Below are positions 1 through 8,143 of a stretch of DNA of 64,000 nucleotides, one piece after another; position 1 is the stretch's first letter; every line of letters begins with the position of its first letter. Origin of the DNA: Sphingomonas kyeonggiensis (lineage in GTDB: Bacteria > Pseudomonadota > Alphaproteobacteria > Sphingomonadales > Sphingomonadaceae); assembly GCF_030812785.1 (NCBI RefSeq), contig NZ_JAUSTJ010000002.1, positions 868,001 to 932,000 on the forward strand, written 5' to 3'. Under the pieces are notes generated by a model. The model saw nothing but the letters and a program-made list of their open reading frames with translations. It was not told where the DNA came from and made no database searches. Made by a program: the position numbers and the translations under genes.

Positions 1-630
1 AAGGGCGGCCATGCCGTCGAGCGCAGCGTCGAGGGACTGGCCGCGCGCAACACCGGCGTGCTGGCCGCGCTGACCGAGCGGCGCACCAATTGGGCGGACC
101 GCTGGGTGTTCACCCGCGCCGCGCGAATCGCACTGCCCGAGCTGGTCGGCCGCAACGTGCCCGGCTGGGCGCTGAGCGTCGCCGGCGGGGTAATCTCTGC
201 GGGTTCACTGATTCTCACGGCATTGCGCTTCGAGGGGGCGGGCACCACGGTCGCGCTGCTCGGCACTGCGACACTCGCCACCGGCGCAGCGATGGCGGTG
301 CTGCGCGGCGAGGACAAGCGCGCCGGGCTGCTCGAATGGGCGATCTTCGCGCTGTTCGGGCTGACCGCGATTCTCACCGGCTGGGCCGAATTCGCCAATA
401 CGGCCAACACCACGCCGCCGGTGCTCGCGCTGGTCGGCGTTGCGGCGCAACTTCTTGTCGAGCGCGTGCCGGCCCGGGCGAAGCGCTGGTGGGCCAGCCC
501 CTCGGCGCATCTGCTTGTTCTGGCGCCCTTTGCGCTGGCCGGATTCGCCACGATCGGCCTTGCTGCAGTTGCGATATATTCCTTCGCGACGCTCGCTGCA
601 GCAGTTGAGGGCATTCGCGAAAAAGCTTAG
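1..630 (+). CDS. Polytopic membrane protein, C-terminal part (5' end outside window)
   Basis: The frame is open from the first base, so the true start lies upstream of the window. About 60 residues of soluble, Arg-rich sequence (TERRTNWADRW) lead into several hydrophobic helices (GWALSVAGGVISAGSLILTAL, then WAIFALFGLTAILTGWAEF, then a last helix before the C-terminal GIREKA). I do not recognise the family with certainty. The layout of a soluble N-terminal part followed by helices is compatible with nucleotidyltransferase/CDP-alcohol phosphotransferase fusions, but the diagnostic DG-AR motif is not in the visible part. It is read in the same direction as the DUF2336-kinase pair that starts 36 bp later. 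Confidence 0.7.
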   Translation, partial: KGGHAVERSVEGLAARNTGVLAALTERRTNWADRWVFTRAARIALPELVGRNVPGWALSVAGGVISAGSLILTALRFEGAGTTVALLGTATLATGAAMAVLRGEDKRAGLLEWAIFALFGLTAILTGWAEFANTANTTPPVLALVGVAAQLLVERVPARAKRWWASPSAHLLVLAPFALAGFATIGLAAVAIYSFATLAAAVEGIREKA

Positions 631-666
631 TCTCGTCTTAAGGACATTTCCGCTAGCTTGAGGTCG

Positions 667-1767
667 ATGTCGGATAATCCCGTCGGCATGCGCGATGGCT
701 TGGCCGTCAGCGCCCGGGAGCTGCTCGCACGTGCGGCGGCTGCGGAGCTGCGCGCCTATAAGGGTCTGATGGTCGCTGTCGAAGATTTCTTCCTGCCCGA
801 AGAGGCACGGCTCGACGAGCATAGCCGCGCAGGCCTGGCCGCGCTGCTGCGTGGACTCGTGGAGACGGTGGAAGGCGAGATTCGCGAGCATGCCGTACGG
901 TTGCTCACCGGGCGTGGCGAATCGGCGCTGGTCGTGGCGCTGATCGAGCCGGGCGTCTCGGTGCTGACGCGGCTGTGGAATTTCGGGCTGCTGCGCGACG
1001 GCGACCTGATGGCCGAGCTGGTCGCGCGCGTTCGCCAGGAGATGCTGGGCGCGGCGCTGCCGATGAACGCGCCGGACGATCCCGAGCGGCCGAGCCTGAT
1101 CAACCGATTCGTCCAGCATCCGGACAGGGTGGTCGCCGCGAGCGCGATGGCGGTGCTGATCGCCGAAAGCCGTCGCCGTGGCAGTCCCGAAGTGGGACAA
1201 TTTCAGACCGAGCTTCCCGCCGAGCTGCACCACCGGCTGGTGTGGTGGACTGCGGCGGCGCTGCGCGAACGGTTCGAGGGCGCGAACGAGGCGCTCGACC
1301 GGGCACTGTGCGACGCCGCCCAGCGCAGCCTCGCCGCCTATGATGAGGGCGACCGCCTCGAGGCCGCCGCGATGCGCTTCGCCGCGGCGATCGACGCGCA
1401 GCCGGGCGAGCTTTCGGGCATGCTGGTCGAGGCTCTGGGCGACCGGCGGATCGTGCTGTTCATCGCTTTGCTCGGCCATGCGCTCGGCGTGCCCTATGCG
1501 CTGGCCCGCGACCTGGTCCTCGATCCTGGCGCCGACCGGCTGTGGCTGGCGCTGCGCGCTTTGGAGATCGGCCGTGAAGGCGTCGCCCAGATCGGCTATG
1601 CGCTGAGCGAGGCCGATCCGCGCCGCGACCTGGAGAAGTTCGCCGACACGCTCGATACCATCGCCGCGATCTCGCCGGCCGAGGCGCGCGCCGCCCTGGC
1701 GCCGCTCAAGCTGGACCCCGATTATCGCGCGGCGCTTATCGCGCTCCAGCGGGGAGGGATGAAGTGA
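667..1767 (+). CDS. DUF2336 domain-containing protein
   Basis: This is a predicted soluble protein of about 366 residues, built almost entirely of helical Ala/Leu/Arg-rich segments like the HEAT-like DUF2336 proteins of alphaproteobacteria. No catalytic motif is visible. The family's function is poorly known; members often sit next to signalling genes. The ATG at 667 was chosen over the TTG at 658 and the ATG at 688 because a GAGG lies just before it, though the spacing is short. Its stop codon overlaps the GTG start of the next gene (GTGA), so it is translationally coupled to the kinase-like protein. A link to that signalling protein is inferred from this coupling. Confidence 0.85.
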   Translation: MSDNPVGMRDGLAVSARELLARAAAAELRAYKGLMVAVEDFFLPEEARLDEHSRAGLAALLRGLVETVEGEIREHAVRLLTGRGESALVVALIEPGVSVLTRLWNFGLLRDGDLMAELVARVRQEMLGAALPMNAPDDPERPSLINRFVQHPDRVVAASAMAVLIAESRRRGSPEVGQFQTELPAELHHRLVWWTAAALRERFEGANEALDRALCDAAQRSLAAYDEGDRLEAAAMRFAAAIDAQPGELSGMLVEALGDRRIVLFIALLGHALGVPYALARDLVLDPGADRLWLALRALEIGREGVAQIGYALSEADPRRDLEKFADTLDTIAAISPAEARAALAPLKLDPDYRAALIALQRGGMK

Positions 1768-3161
1768 ACATCATCGATCCCTCGCTGCCGCTGTCGATCG
1801 CCCGGCTCGATGCCGAAGGGCGGCTGATCGATGCAGAGGCGCGGCTGTTCGAGCTCAACATGCGCGCCGGCGGCAATATCGGCGCGCCGCTCGCCGTGCC
1901 GCAGATCGCAACCCTTGCACGTCTCTCGCAGCGGCTGGGCATCGCCATCTCGCGCAACGTCATCGCCGCGGATGGCGAAGACGATCTGGAGCTGTGGGTC
2001 CGTGCCGAACCCGAGCAGGGCGGGGTGCGCCTCGAAGTCAGCGGCTGGCGGCTGCGGCCGGGCTGGCGCGCGCCGGCGAGCGAGCCGGAGCGCGACGGCG
2101 ACTTCTTCCGCTCCGCGGCCGACTGGCTGTGGGAGACCGACGCCTCGCTGCGCATCACCTTCCTCTCGATCGAGGCGGGCGCGCGCTATGGCTTCGATTC
2201 GAGCGCGATGCTCGGGCAGCCGCTGACCCGCTTGTTCCGGCTCGAGCAGGATGAGGCGGGCGAGCTGCCGATCCTGACCGCGGTGGCTGCCCAGGGCAGG
2301 TTCGACGGGCAGAAGGCCGAACTGCGCGGCACGGGCCGGATGGTCCGCCTTGCGGCCACCCCGCGCACCGATCCGGGCGGACGCTTCGCCGGCTTCGTCG
2401 GGGCTGCGCACATGCTCGACCAGGCGGTGCCCGCCGCGCCCAAGGTCGATACGCCACTGCCCCAGGCCGCCGCGCCGTTCGGCGGTTTCCCCGATTCGTT
2501 CAGCCAGCGGCTCGACCGTGCGCTCAGGGGGCCGCTCGGCAAGATCATCGCCAACGCCGATTCGATCAGCGCGCAGACCGAGGGGCCGCTCAAGCCCGAC
2601 TATGCGGAGTATGCCAGCGACATCGCCAATGCCGGGCGGCACCTGCTCGGGCTGGTCGACGACCTGGTCGATCTCCAGGCTATCGAGCGCGACGATTTCG
2701 AGACCGGCGACGAGGCGATCGACCTGGCCGATGTCGCGCGCCGCGCCGCCGGGCTGCTCGCGGTGCGCGCCGCCCAGGCCGAGGTGCGGATCGACCGGCC
2801 GGCGATGGACGAGTTGGTGCCGGTGCACGGCGAGTTCCGCCGGGCGCTGCAGGTGCTGGTCAACCTGATCGGCAATGCAGTGCGCTATTCGCCGCCGGGT
2901 GCGATGGTGTGGATCCGGCTGGAGCGCGACGAGGGCCATGGCCATGTGATCGTCGCCGATCAGGGCAAGGGCATCGCCCAGGCCGATCAGGAGAAGATCT
3001 TCGAGAAGTTCGGCCGGGTCGACCCGACCGAGCCGGGCGGCTCGGGCTTGGGCCTCTATATCGCCCGGCGCCTCGCCCGCGCGATGGGCGGCGACTTGGT
3101 GGTGGACAGCGCGCCCGGACAGGGCGCCCGCTTCGTGTTCAGCCTGCCGATACGGCAATAG
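1764..3161 (+). CDS. PAS-domain sensor histidine kinase-like protein lacking the phospho-histidine
   Basis: The 465-residue protein has a PAS-like region around residues 115-165 (DWLWETDASLRITFLS) and a C-terminal HATPase_c domain with all boxes: N box NLIGNAVRYSP (from ~367), G1 DQGKGI (~399), F box FEKFGR and G2 GSGLGLYIARR (~425). The dimerisation/phosphoacceptor helix aligns as DRALRGPLGKI where kinases have SHELRTPLNAI, so Arg252 replaces the conserved His. No transmembrane segment is visible; the protein should be cytoplasmic. It starts with GTG inside the stop codon of the DUF2336 gene. It could be a degenerate kinase acting as an ATP-binding scaffold, or it could use another acceptor. 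No response regulator lies nearby. Confidence 0.88.
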   Translation: MNIIDPSLPLSIARLDAEGRLIDAEARLFELNMRAGGNIGAPLAVPQIATLARLSQRLGIAISRNVIAADGEDDLELWVRAEPEQGGVRLEVSGWRLRPGWRAPASEPERDGDFFRSAADWLWETDASLRITFLSIEAGARYGFDSSAMLGQPLTRLFRLEQDEAGELPILTAVAAQGRFDGQKAELRGTGRMVRLAATPRTDPGGRFAGFVGAAHMLDQAVPAAPKVDTPLPQAAAPFGGFPDSFSQRLDRALRGPLGKIIANADSISAQTEGPLKPDYAEYASDIANAGRHLLGLVDDLVDLQAIERDDFETGDEAIDLADVARRAAGLLAVRAAQAEVRIDRPAMDELVPVHGEFRRALQVLVNLIGNAVRYSPPGAMVWIRLERDEGHGHVIVADQGKGIAQADQEKIFEKFGRVDPTEPGGSGLGLYIARRLARAMGGDLVVDSAPGQGARFVFSLPIRQ

Positions 3162-3190
3162 GGCGCCCGCCGGATTCCGGCGGACGCCCC
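3161..3190 (+). terminator. Rho-independent-like terminator after the kinase gene
   Basis: A strong GC stem begins at the last base of the kinase stop codon: GGGCG-c-CCGCCGG, loop ATT, CCGGCGG-a-CGCCC, then ATTTGT. It separates the plus-strand kinase gene from the convergent small basic protein and could serve both strands. Confidence 0.65.
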
Positions 3191-3215
3191 ATTTGTCGTT
3201 CGCGATCCGCGCCGG

Positions 3216-3536
3216 TTAGCGGCGGCGGCAGATCGTCACGCGGTTGCCGTAGCGCCACTCACGCCAGCAGACGCGACGGTTGTGATAATAGCGGCGATCA
3301 TAGCCACGACCGCGATCCCAGCCGCGATGGCGGCCACGATCCCAGTGACGACGGTCATAACGGCGATCCCGATAGCGATCCCGGTCCCGATAGCGCCAGT
3401 CCTGTGCGGCCGGAGCCGCGGCGGCGAGCGCGATCACGCTGGTGGTCGGCACCGGCGCGGCGGCTGCCGGCGTGGCGGCGCTGGCGATGCCGACGGTGGC
3501 CAGCGCGGCCGCTGCGATCAGCTTGGCAAGGTTCAT
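3216..3536 (-). CDS. Small secreted Arg/Asp/Tyr-rich basic protein
   Basis: This 106-residue protein starts with a clear Sec signal (MNLAKLIAAAALATVGIASA, likely cut near ATPAAA). The mature part from about residue 45 is a low-complexity run of YRDRDRY, DRRYDRR and WDRGRHRGWDRG blocks, ending in a Cys-containing tail (RVCWREWRYGN...TICRRR). The two Cys could form a disulphide in the periplasm. Proteins of this composition are common in sphingomonads and usually annotated hypothetical; a resemblance to RcnB-like periplasmic proteins is compositional only. It stands alone between two convergent terminator regions. Confidence 0.75.
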   Translation of the reverse strand: MNLAKLIAAAALATVGIASAATPAAAAPVPTTSVIALAAAAPAAQDWRYRDRDRYRDRRYDRRHWDRGRHRGWDRGRGYDRRYYHNRRVCWREWRYGNRVTICRRR

Positions 3537-3642
3537 CTCAACTCTCCATTCCTCTCTCTTCCCGCAGGAAGAACGATAAGACGGCGATTGAGTCGCATTG
3601 CTGAACCCGTTGGTAGGCCGGGGTTAAGGTTGCCGCCCTCGC

Positions 3643-4923
3643 TCAGAGCATGAAATCGGACGAGATGAGGCTGAACGAGCCGGTAAGCTGGATCGCGAAA
3701 TCCGCGACGCCGTCGCCATTGATGTCGCCGAAAACCATCGTGTCGCTGCCCGCATAGTCGTAGCGCAGCTGCCCCGCGACGCCGCTGAACGCCGCGTTGC
3801 CGATGAAGCTGAAGGCATTGTCCGAACCGCCTGTGATCGCATCGATCGGTGACAGGTTGATCTTGTCGCCATCGGCCCGGCTGAAATCGGTGATGCGATC
3901 GACTTGCGAGGGGAGGATGCTGGCGGCGAAGTCGCCGGGGTTGAAGGCGAACTGGTCCGCGCCCGAACCGCCGGTCATGCTGTCGAGGCCGGCGCCGCCG
4001 ACCAGCATGTCGGCCCCGCCACCGCCGGAGAGCCAGTCGTCTCCGGCCCCGCCGAACAGGCGATTGTCGCCCGAGCCGCCGAGCAGTTGGTCGTTGCCGT
4101 TCCCGGCCGAGATCAGCGTGGCGTAATTGTCGGCGCTCGTGTCGAAGACATCGTCATAGGCGGTGCCGTAGACGCTATCGATATGCTCGATGCTGACCAG
4201 CGTCGTGCCGAGTATCGTGCCGGTATAGCCTGCGAGCAGCGGCGCGAAGTCGCAGTTCACGCCGCCGGTCGCCAGGGTGAGGTCGAGCTTCAGCGCGTCG
4301 GTGCCGCTGCCGCCGTCGATATAGTCGCCGAGCGCGCCACTGACCAGGTCGTTGCCGCCATTGCCATAGATATAGTCGACCGCGGTATCGGCACCGACGC
4401 CGCTCTCCGAATAGCCTTCGATCCAGTCGTTGCCGTCGCCGCCATAAAGGGTGTCGCCGCCGCCACAGCCGAGGATCATCGGCGCCGAGCCGGTGACGCT
4501 GCCGGCGGTGATCGTGTCGGCATAGTTGCTGCCATAGACGACGTAGAGCGATTCCATCGCAGTCGCGCTGCCGCCCGCGATCGAGACCGTCCCGCCGCTC
4601 CAGAGCGCCGTGAAGTTGATCGTCTGGCCCGACGTCGCATTCATCAGATACACGTACAGCGTATCGAAGCCGGTGCCGCCATTGGCATAGTCGCCTGTCG
4701 ATACGTAGAGATGGTCGTTGCCGTTCTCGCCGTAGAGATAGTCGGTATAGCTGTCGGTCAGCGCGCCGTGATTGAACAGGGCGTCGTCGCCGTCACCGCC
4801 ATAGATCATGTCGCCGCCATTGTCGCCGGATATCAGGTCGTTGCCGCCATAGCCGAAGATCGTGTCGGCGCTGGTCGATCCGTAGATCGTGTCGGCGTTA
4901 TTGGTACCGGTATAGGTCGGCAT
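3643..4923 (-). CDS. RTX (hemolysin-type) calcium-binding repeat protein, probably secreted by type I secretion
   Basis: The 426-residue protein has no N-terminal signal peptide and consists mainly of Gly/Asp nonapeptide-type repeats (GYGGNDLISG, YGGDGDDALF, GGDGNDWIEG, FGGAGDDWLSGGGGADML). These form Ca2+-binding beta-rolls after export. The C-terminal ~90 residues (DRITDFSRADGDKINLSPID ... SSDFML) match the Peptidase_M10_C/RTX C-terminal module that carries the type I secretion signal. No protease motif (HExxH) is present, so a structural or adhesive role is more likely. The ATG at 4923 is preferred over the GTG at 4932 because AGGGGGAG lies 8 nt before it. No ABC transporter or membrane-fusion gene lies nearby. 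Confidence 0.88.
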   Translation of the reverse strand: MPTYTGTNNADTIYGSTSADTIFGYGGNDLISGDNGGDMIYGGDGDDALFNHGALTDSYTDYLYGENGNDHLYVSTGDYANGGTGFDTLYVYLMNATSGQTINFTALWSGGTVSIAGGSATAMESLYVVYGSNYADTITAGSVTGSAPMILGCGGGDTLYGGDGNDWIEGYSESGVGADTAVDYIYGNGGNDLVSGALGDYIDGGSGTDALKLDLTLATGGVNCDFAPLLAGYTGTILGTTLVSIEHIDSVYGTAYDDVFDTSADNYATLISAGNGNDQLLGGSGDNRLFGGAGDDWLSGGGGADMLVGGAGLDSMTGGSGADQFAFNPGDFAASILPSQVDRITDFSRADGDKINLSPIDAITGGSDNAFSFIGNAAFSGVAGQLRYDYAGSDTMVFGDINGDGVADFAIQLTGSFSLISSDFML

Positions 4924-5035
4924 GGACGGCACTCCCCCTTTTCGATTCGCCGGCTGCGACGAATCCGATACGGGAGGTTCTCAACTGGCCGGTGGGGCGA
5001 CAATCGGAGTTGCGACCGATCCGGAGCGAGCCCGG

Positions 5036-5269
5036 TCAGTCCCTCGCCCGGCGCGCAGCCTTGCGCTCGGCTCGGGTGGGAACGAGGCGGACGCCGCCGA
5101 TCAGGATCGCGCTGAGCAGCGCGATGATCCCGCCGCGGATCACCCAGGCCTGGCTGCCGATCATCGGGCTGGAGACGGGCGCCTGCAGGATGCCGAGCCC
5201 CTGGAGCATGAACACCACGCCTGCGATGAAGCCGAGGATGCCGATGAGGATCAGGATGTTCTGGCGCAT
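5036..5269 (-). CDS. Small two-helix membrane protein
   Basis: This 77-residue protein has two hydrophobic helices (ILILIGILGFIAGVVFMLQG and AWVIRGGIIALLSAILIGGV) and a basic C-terminal tail (RAERKAARRARD). The tail suggests a cytoplasmic C-terminus by the positive-inside rule. It is transcribed in the same direction as gltA but lies beyond the gltA terminator hairpin, so it is probably independent. I do not recognise a family. Confidence 0.7.
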   Translation of the reverse strand: MRQNILILIGILGFIAGVVFMLQGLGILQAPVSSPMIGSQAWVIRGGIIALLSAILIGGVRLVPTRAERKAARRARD

Positions 5270-5311
5270 TCCGGCGACTCCGAGGGGATGGTCGCCGCAG
5301 CGTTAACCGAA

Positions 5312-5343
5312 AACGCCGCCCCCGCGAAGGCGGAGACGGCGTT
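5312..5343 (-). terminator. Terminator downstream of gltA
   Basis: Read on the minus strand after the gltA stop, the stem AACGCCG ... CGGCGTT, with an inner GC-rich extension, is followed directly by TTTTCGG. This is a typical intrinsic terminator 30 bp past the gene end. Confidence 0.7.
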
Positions 5344-5373
5344 CCCGGAACCGATATGGGGTTGGAAGGCGGC

Positions 5374-6657
5374 TTAGCGCTTGCCGACCGGCACGTAGTC
5401 GCGCTGCACCGGGCCCGTGTAGAGCTGGCGCGGGCGGCCGATCTTCTGCTCGGGATCCGAGATCATCTCATTCCACTGCGCGACCCAGCCGACGGTGCGG
5501 GCAAGCGCGAAGAGCGCGGTGAACATCGTCGTCGGGAAGCCGATCGCCGAGAGGATCACGCCCGAATAGAAGTCGACGTTCGGGAACAGCTTCTTCTCGA
5601 TGAAGTACGGATCGTTGAGCGCCATCTCCTCGAGCTGCAGGGCGACCTCGAAGACGGGGTCGTTGACCTTGAGCGCGTCGAACACTTCGCGCACGGTCTT
5701 CTGCATCACGGTCGCGCGCGGATCGTAGTTCTTGTAGACGCGGTGGCCGAAGCCCATCAGGCGGAACGGATCGTTCTTGTCCTTGGCGCGGGCGATGTAC
5801 TCGGGGATGCGCTCCGGACGGCCGATCTCGCGCAGCATGTTGAGCGCCGCTTCATTGGCGCCGCCATGCGCCGGGCCCCACAGGCAGGCGATGCCGGCTG
5901 CGATGCAGGCGAACGGGTTCGCGCCCGACGAGCCGGCGAGGCGCACGGTCGAGGTCGAGGCGTTCTGCTCGTGATCGGCATGGAGGATGAAGATGCGGTC
6001 CATCGCCTTCTCGACGACCGGGTTCACCACATATTCTTCCGCCGGCACACCGAAGGTCATGCGCAGGAAGTTGCCGGTGTAGCTGAGCTTGTTGTCCGGG
6101 TAGAGGAACGGCTGGCCGACGCTGTACTTGTAGGCCATCGCCGCGATCGTCGGCATCTTCGCGATCAGGCGGTGCGACGCGATCATGCGCTGCTTCGGAT
6201 CGGTGATGTCGGTCGAGTCGTGATAGAAGGCCGAGAGCGCGCCGGCGACGCCGCACATCACCGCCATCGGGTGTGCGTCACGGCGGAAGCCGCGATAGAA
6301 GGTCGCCAGCTGCTCGTGCAGCATGGTGTGGCGGGTGATCGTGTTCTCGAACGCGTCCAGTTCGCCCTGGTCCGGCAGCTCGCCGTTCAGGAGGAGATAG
6401 GCGACTTCCATGAAGCTCGACTGCTCGGCGAGCTGGCCGATCGGATAGCCGCGGTGGAGCAGGATGCCCTCGTCGCCATCGATATAGGTCAGGCCCGATT
6501 CGCACGAAGCGGTCGAGGTGAAGCCGGGGTCATAAGTGAACTTGCCGGTCTGGCCGTAGAGCTTGCGGATGTCGATGACCTCCGGGCCGACGCTGCCCGA
6601 GAGAATCGGATATTCGACATCCTTCCCCGGAACCTGCAGCTTCGCGGTGTCGCTCAT
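5374..6657 (-). CDS. gltA: Citrate synthase
   Basis: This enzyme condenses acetyl-CoA and oxaloacetate to citrate at the TCA cycle entry. The 427-residue length and sequence fit the type II hexameric citrate synthases of Gram-negative bacteria. Visible features include the N-terminal beta-domain ([20 protein letters not shown]), the catalytic regions [36 protein letters not shown] (active-site His) and [13 protein letters not shown], and [13 protein letters not shown]. The C-terminus RPRQLYTGP is conserved. The ATG at 6657 gives the standard N-terminus. It follows gltX on the same strand 33 bp downstream and ends at a good terminator, so the two are probably cotranscribed. Confidence 0.98.
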   Translation of the reverse strand: MSDTAKLQVPGKDVEYPILSGSVGPEVIDIRKLYGQTGKFTYDPGFTSTASCESGLTYIDGDEGILLHRGYPIGQLAEQSSFMEVAYLLLNGELPDQGELDAFENTITRHTMLHEQLATFYRGFRRDAHPMAVMCGVAGALSAFYHDSTDITDPKQRMIASHRLIAKMPTIAAMAYKYSVGQPFLYPDNKLSYTGNFLRMTFGVPAEEYVVNPVVEKAMDRIFILHADHEQNASTSTVRLAGSSGANPFACIAAGIACLWGPAHGGANEAALNMLREIGRPERIPEYIARAKDKNDPFRLMGFGHRVYKNYDPRATVMQKTVREVFDALKVNDPVFEVALQLEEMALNDPYFIEKKLFPNVDFYSGVILSAIGFPTTMFTALFALARTVGWVAQWNEMISDPEQKIGRPRQLYTGPVQRDYVPVGKR

Positions 6658-6690
6658 AAACGTCGTCCTTAGTCTGGGCCGAACCTGGGA

Positions 6691-8115
6691 TCAGGCCGGC
6701 ACGGTCATCTGATCTGCGATGCGAGCCAGGCTCTCTTCGCGTCCCAGCAGCGCTAGAACGTCAAAGATGCCCGGAGATGTCCGACGCCCGGTGAGTGCCG
6801 CGCGCAGAGGCTGCGCAGTCGCACCGAGCTTGACACCCGCATCTTCCGCGACGGTGCGTACCGCCGCTTCGAGCGCCTCCGTATCCCAGCTTTCCACGCC
6901 GTCAAGCGCGGCGTGCAGCTTGGACAGGAGCCCCCGCGCGTCGCCCTCTAGCAGAGCCTTGGCGCCGTCGTCCAATTCCAGTGGGCGAGTGCGAAACAGG
7001 AAGGCCGCGCCCTCCGCCAATTCAAGGAGATTCGCGGCGCGCGGCTTCAATGCGGCCATGCTGCGGCGCAGAAGATCGAGCTGCGATTCCGAAAGTTCGA
7101 AACCGAGTCGCGGGGCGACCAGATCGGCGAGCCGCTCGTCGCTGGCGGCGCGGATATAATGGCCGTTGAGGCTCTCGAGCTTCTTGAGGTCGAAGCGCGA
7201 CGGGCTACGGCCGACGCCGGACAGCGCGAACCACTCGATCGCCTGCTCGCGGCTGATGATCTCGTCGTCGCCATGCCCCCAGCCGAGGCGGAGCAGATAG
7301 TTGGACAGCGCCTCGGGCAGGATGCCGAGCTGGTCGCGATACTCGTCGACCGCCACCGCGTTCTTCCGCTTCGACATCTTGGTGCCGTCCGGATTGAAGA
7401 TCAGCGGGATGTGGGCATATTCGGGCTCGTCCCAGCCCATTGCGCGATAGATCGGCAGCTGGCGGAAGGCGTTGTTGAGGTGATCGTCGCCGCGGATGAC
7501 GTGCGTCACGCCCATGTCGTGATCGTCGACCACCACTGCGAGCATATAGGTCGGCGTGCCGTCCGAGCGGAGCAGGACGAGGTCGTCGAGCTCGGCATTG
7601 TTCACCGTCACCGGGCCCTGGACGTGATCCTGGATCGTCACCGCGCCTTCGCGCGGCGCCTTGAGGCGGATGACATAGGGAGCGTTGCCGCCTTCCGCTT
7701 CGTCGCGGTCGCGCCAGCGGCCGTCATAGCGCAGCGGCTGCTTGTTCGCCTTCTGCACGGCGCGCATCGCCTCGAGCTCCTCGGCGGTGGCGAAGCACTT
7801 ATAGGCATGGCCATTGGCCAGCATCTCGCGGGCGACCTCGGCATGGCGCGCGGCGCGGGAGAATTGATAGACCTCGTCGCCGTCCCAATCGAGGTTCAGC
7901 CAGCGCATCCCGTCGAGGATCGCGGAGATCGCCTGATCAGTCGAGCGGGCGCGATCGGTATCCTCGATGCGCAGCAGGAACTTGCCGCCATGGTGGCGGG
8001 CGAACAGCAGGTTGAACAAAGCGGTGCGCGCACCGCCGATGTGCAGGAACCCGGTGGGGGACGGTGCGAACCGCGTGACGACCTGTTTCGCACCCGTATC
8101 AGATGTTGCGCCCAA
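6691..8115 (-). CDS. gltX: Glutamyl-tRNA synthetase
   Basis: This class I synthetase charges tRNA-Glu. It shows the HIGH-type motif ([18 protein letters not shown]), the KMSKS-type motif ([11 protein letters not shown]) and the usual C-terminal anticodon-binding helical domain. The open frame extends to 8178, but the extra residues would overlap the divergent comEC start. A TTG at 8115 with GGAG 9 nt upstream gives a normal 474-residue protein beginning [16 protein letters not shown]; this start is inferred. Many alphaproteobacteria charge Gln through GatCAB, in which case GltX would be non-discriminating, but the window cannot show this. It lies upstream of gltA on the same strand. Confidence 0.96.
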   Translation of the reverse strand: MGATSDTGAKQVVTRFAPSPTGFLHIGGARTALFNLLFARHHGGKFLLRIEDTDRARSTDQAISAILDGMRWLNLDWDGDEVYQFSRAARHAEVAREMLANGHAYKCFATAEELEAMRAVQKANKQPLRYDGRWRDRDEAEGGNAPYVIRLKAPREGAVTIQDHVQGPVTVNNAELDDLVLLRSDGTPTYMLAVVVDDHDMGVTHVIRGDDHLNNAFRQLPIYRAMGWDEPEYAHIPLIFNPDGTKMSKRKNAVAVDEYRDQLGILPEALSNYLLRLGWGHGDDEIISREQAIEWFALSGVGRSPSRFDLKKLESLNGHYIRAASDERLADLVAPRLGFELSESQLDLLRRSMAALKPRAANLLELAEGAAFLFRTRPLELDDGAKALLEGDARGLLSKLHAALDGVESWDTEALEAAVRTVAEDAGVKLGATAQPLRAALTGRRTSPGIFDVLALLGREESLARIADQMTVPA

Positions 8116-8143
8116 CCGAGCTTGCTCCCAGAAAGTGTTTTCG

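Noticed and set aside
3900..4900. Regular short repeats resembling a CRISPR array or tandem array
   Set aside because: They are imperfect coding repeats of the RTX protein, with period near 27 nt and no constant repeat or unique spacers.
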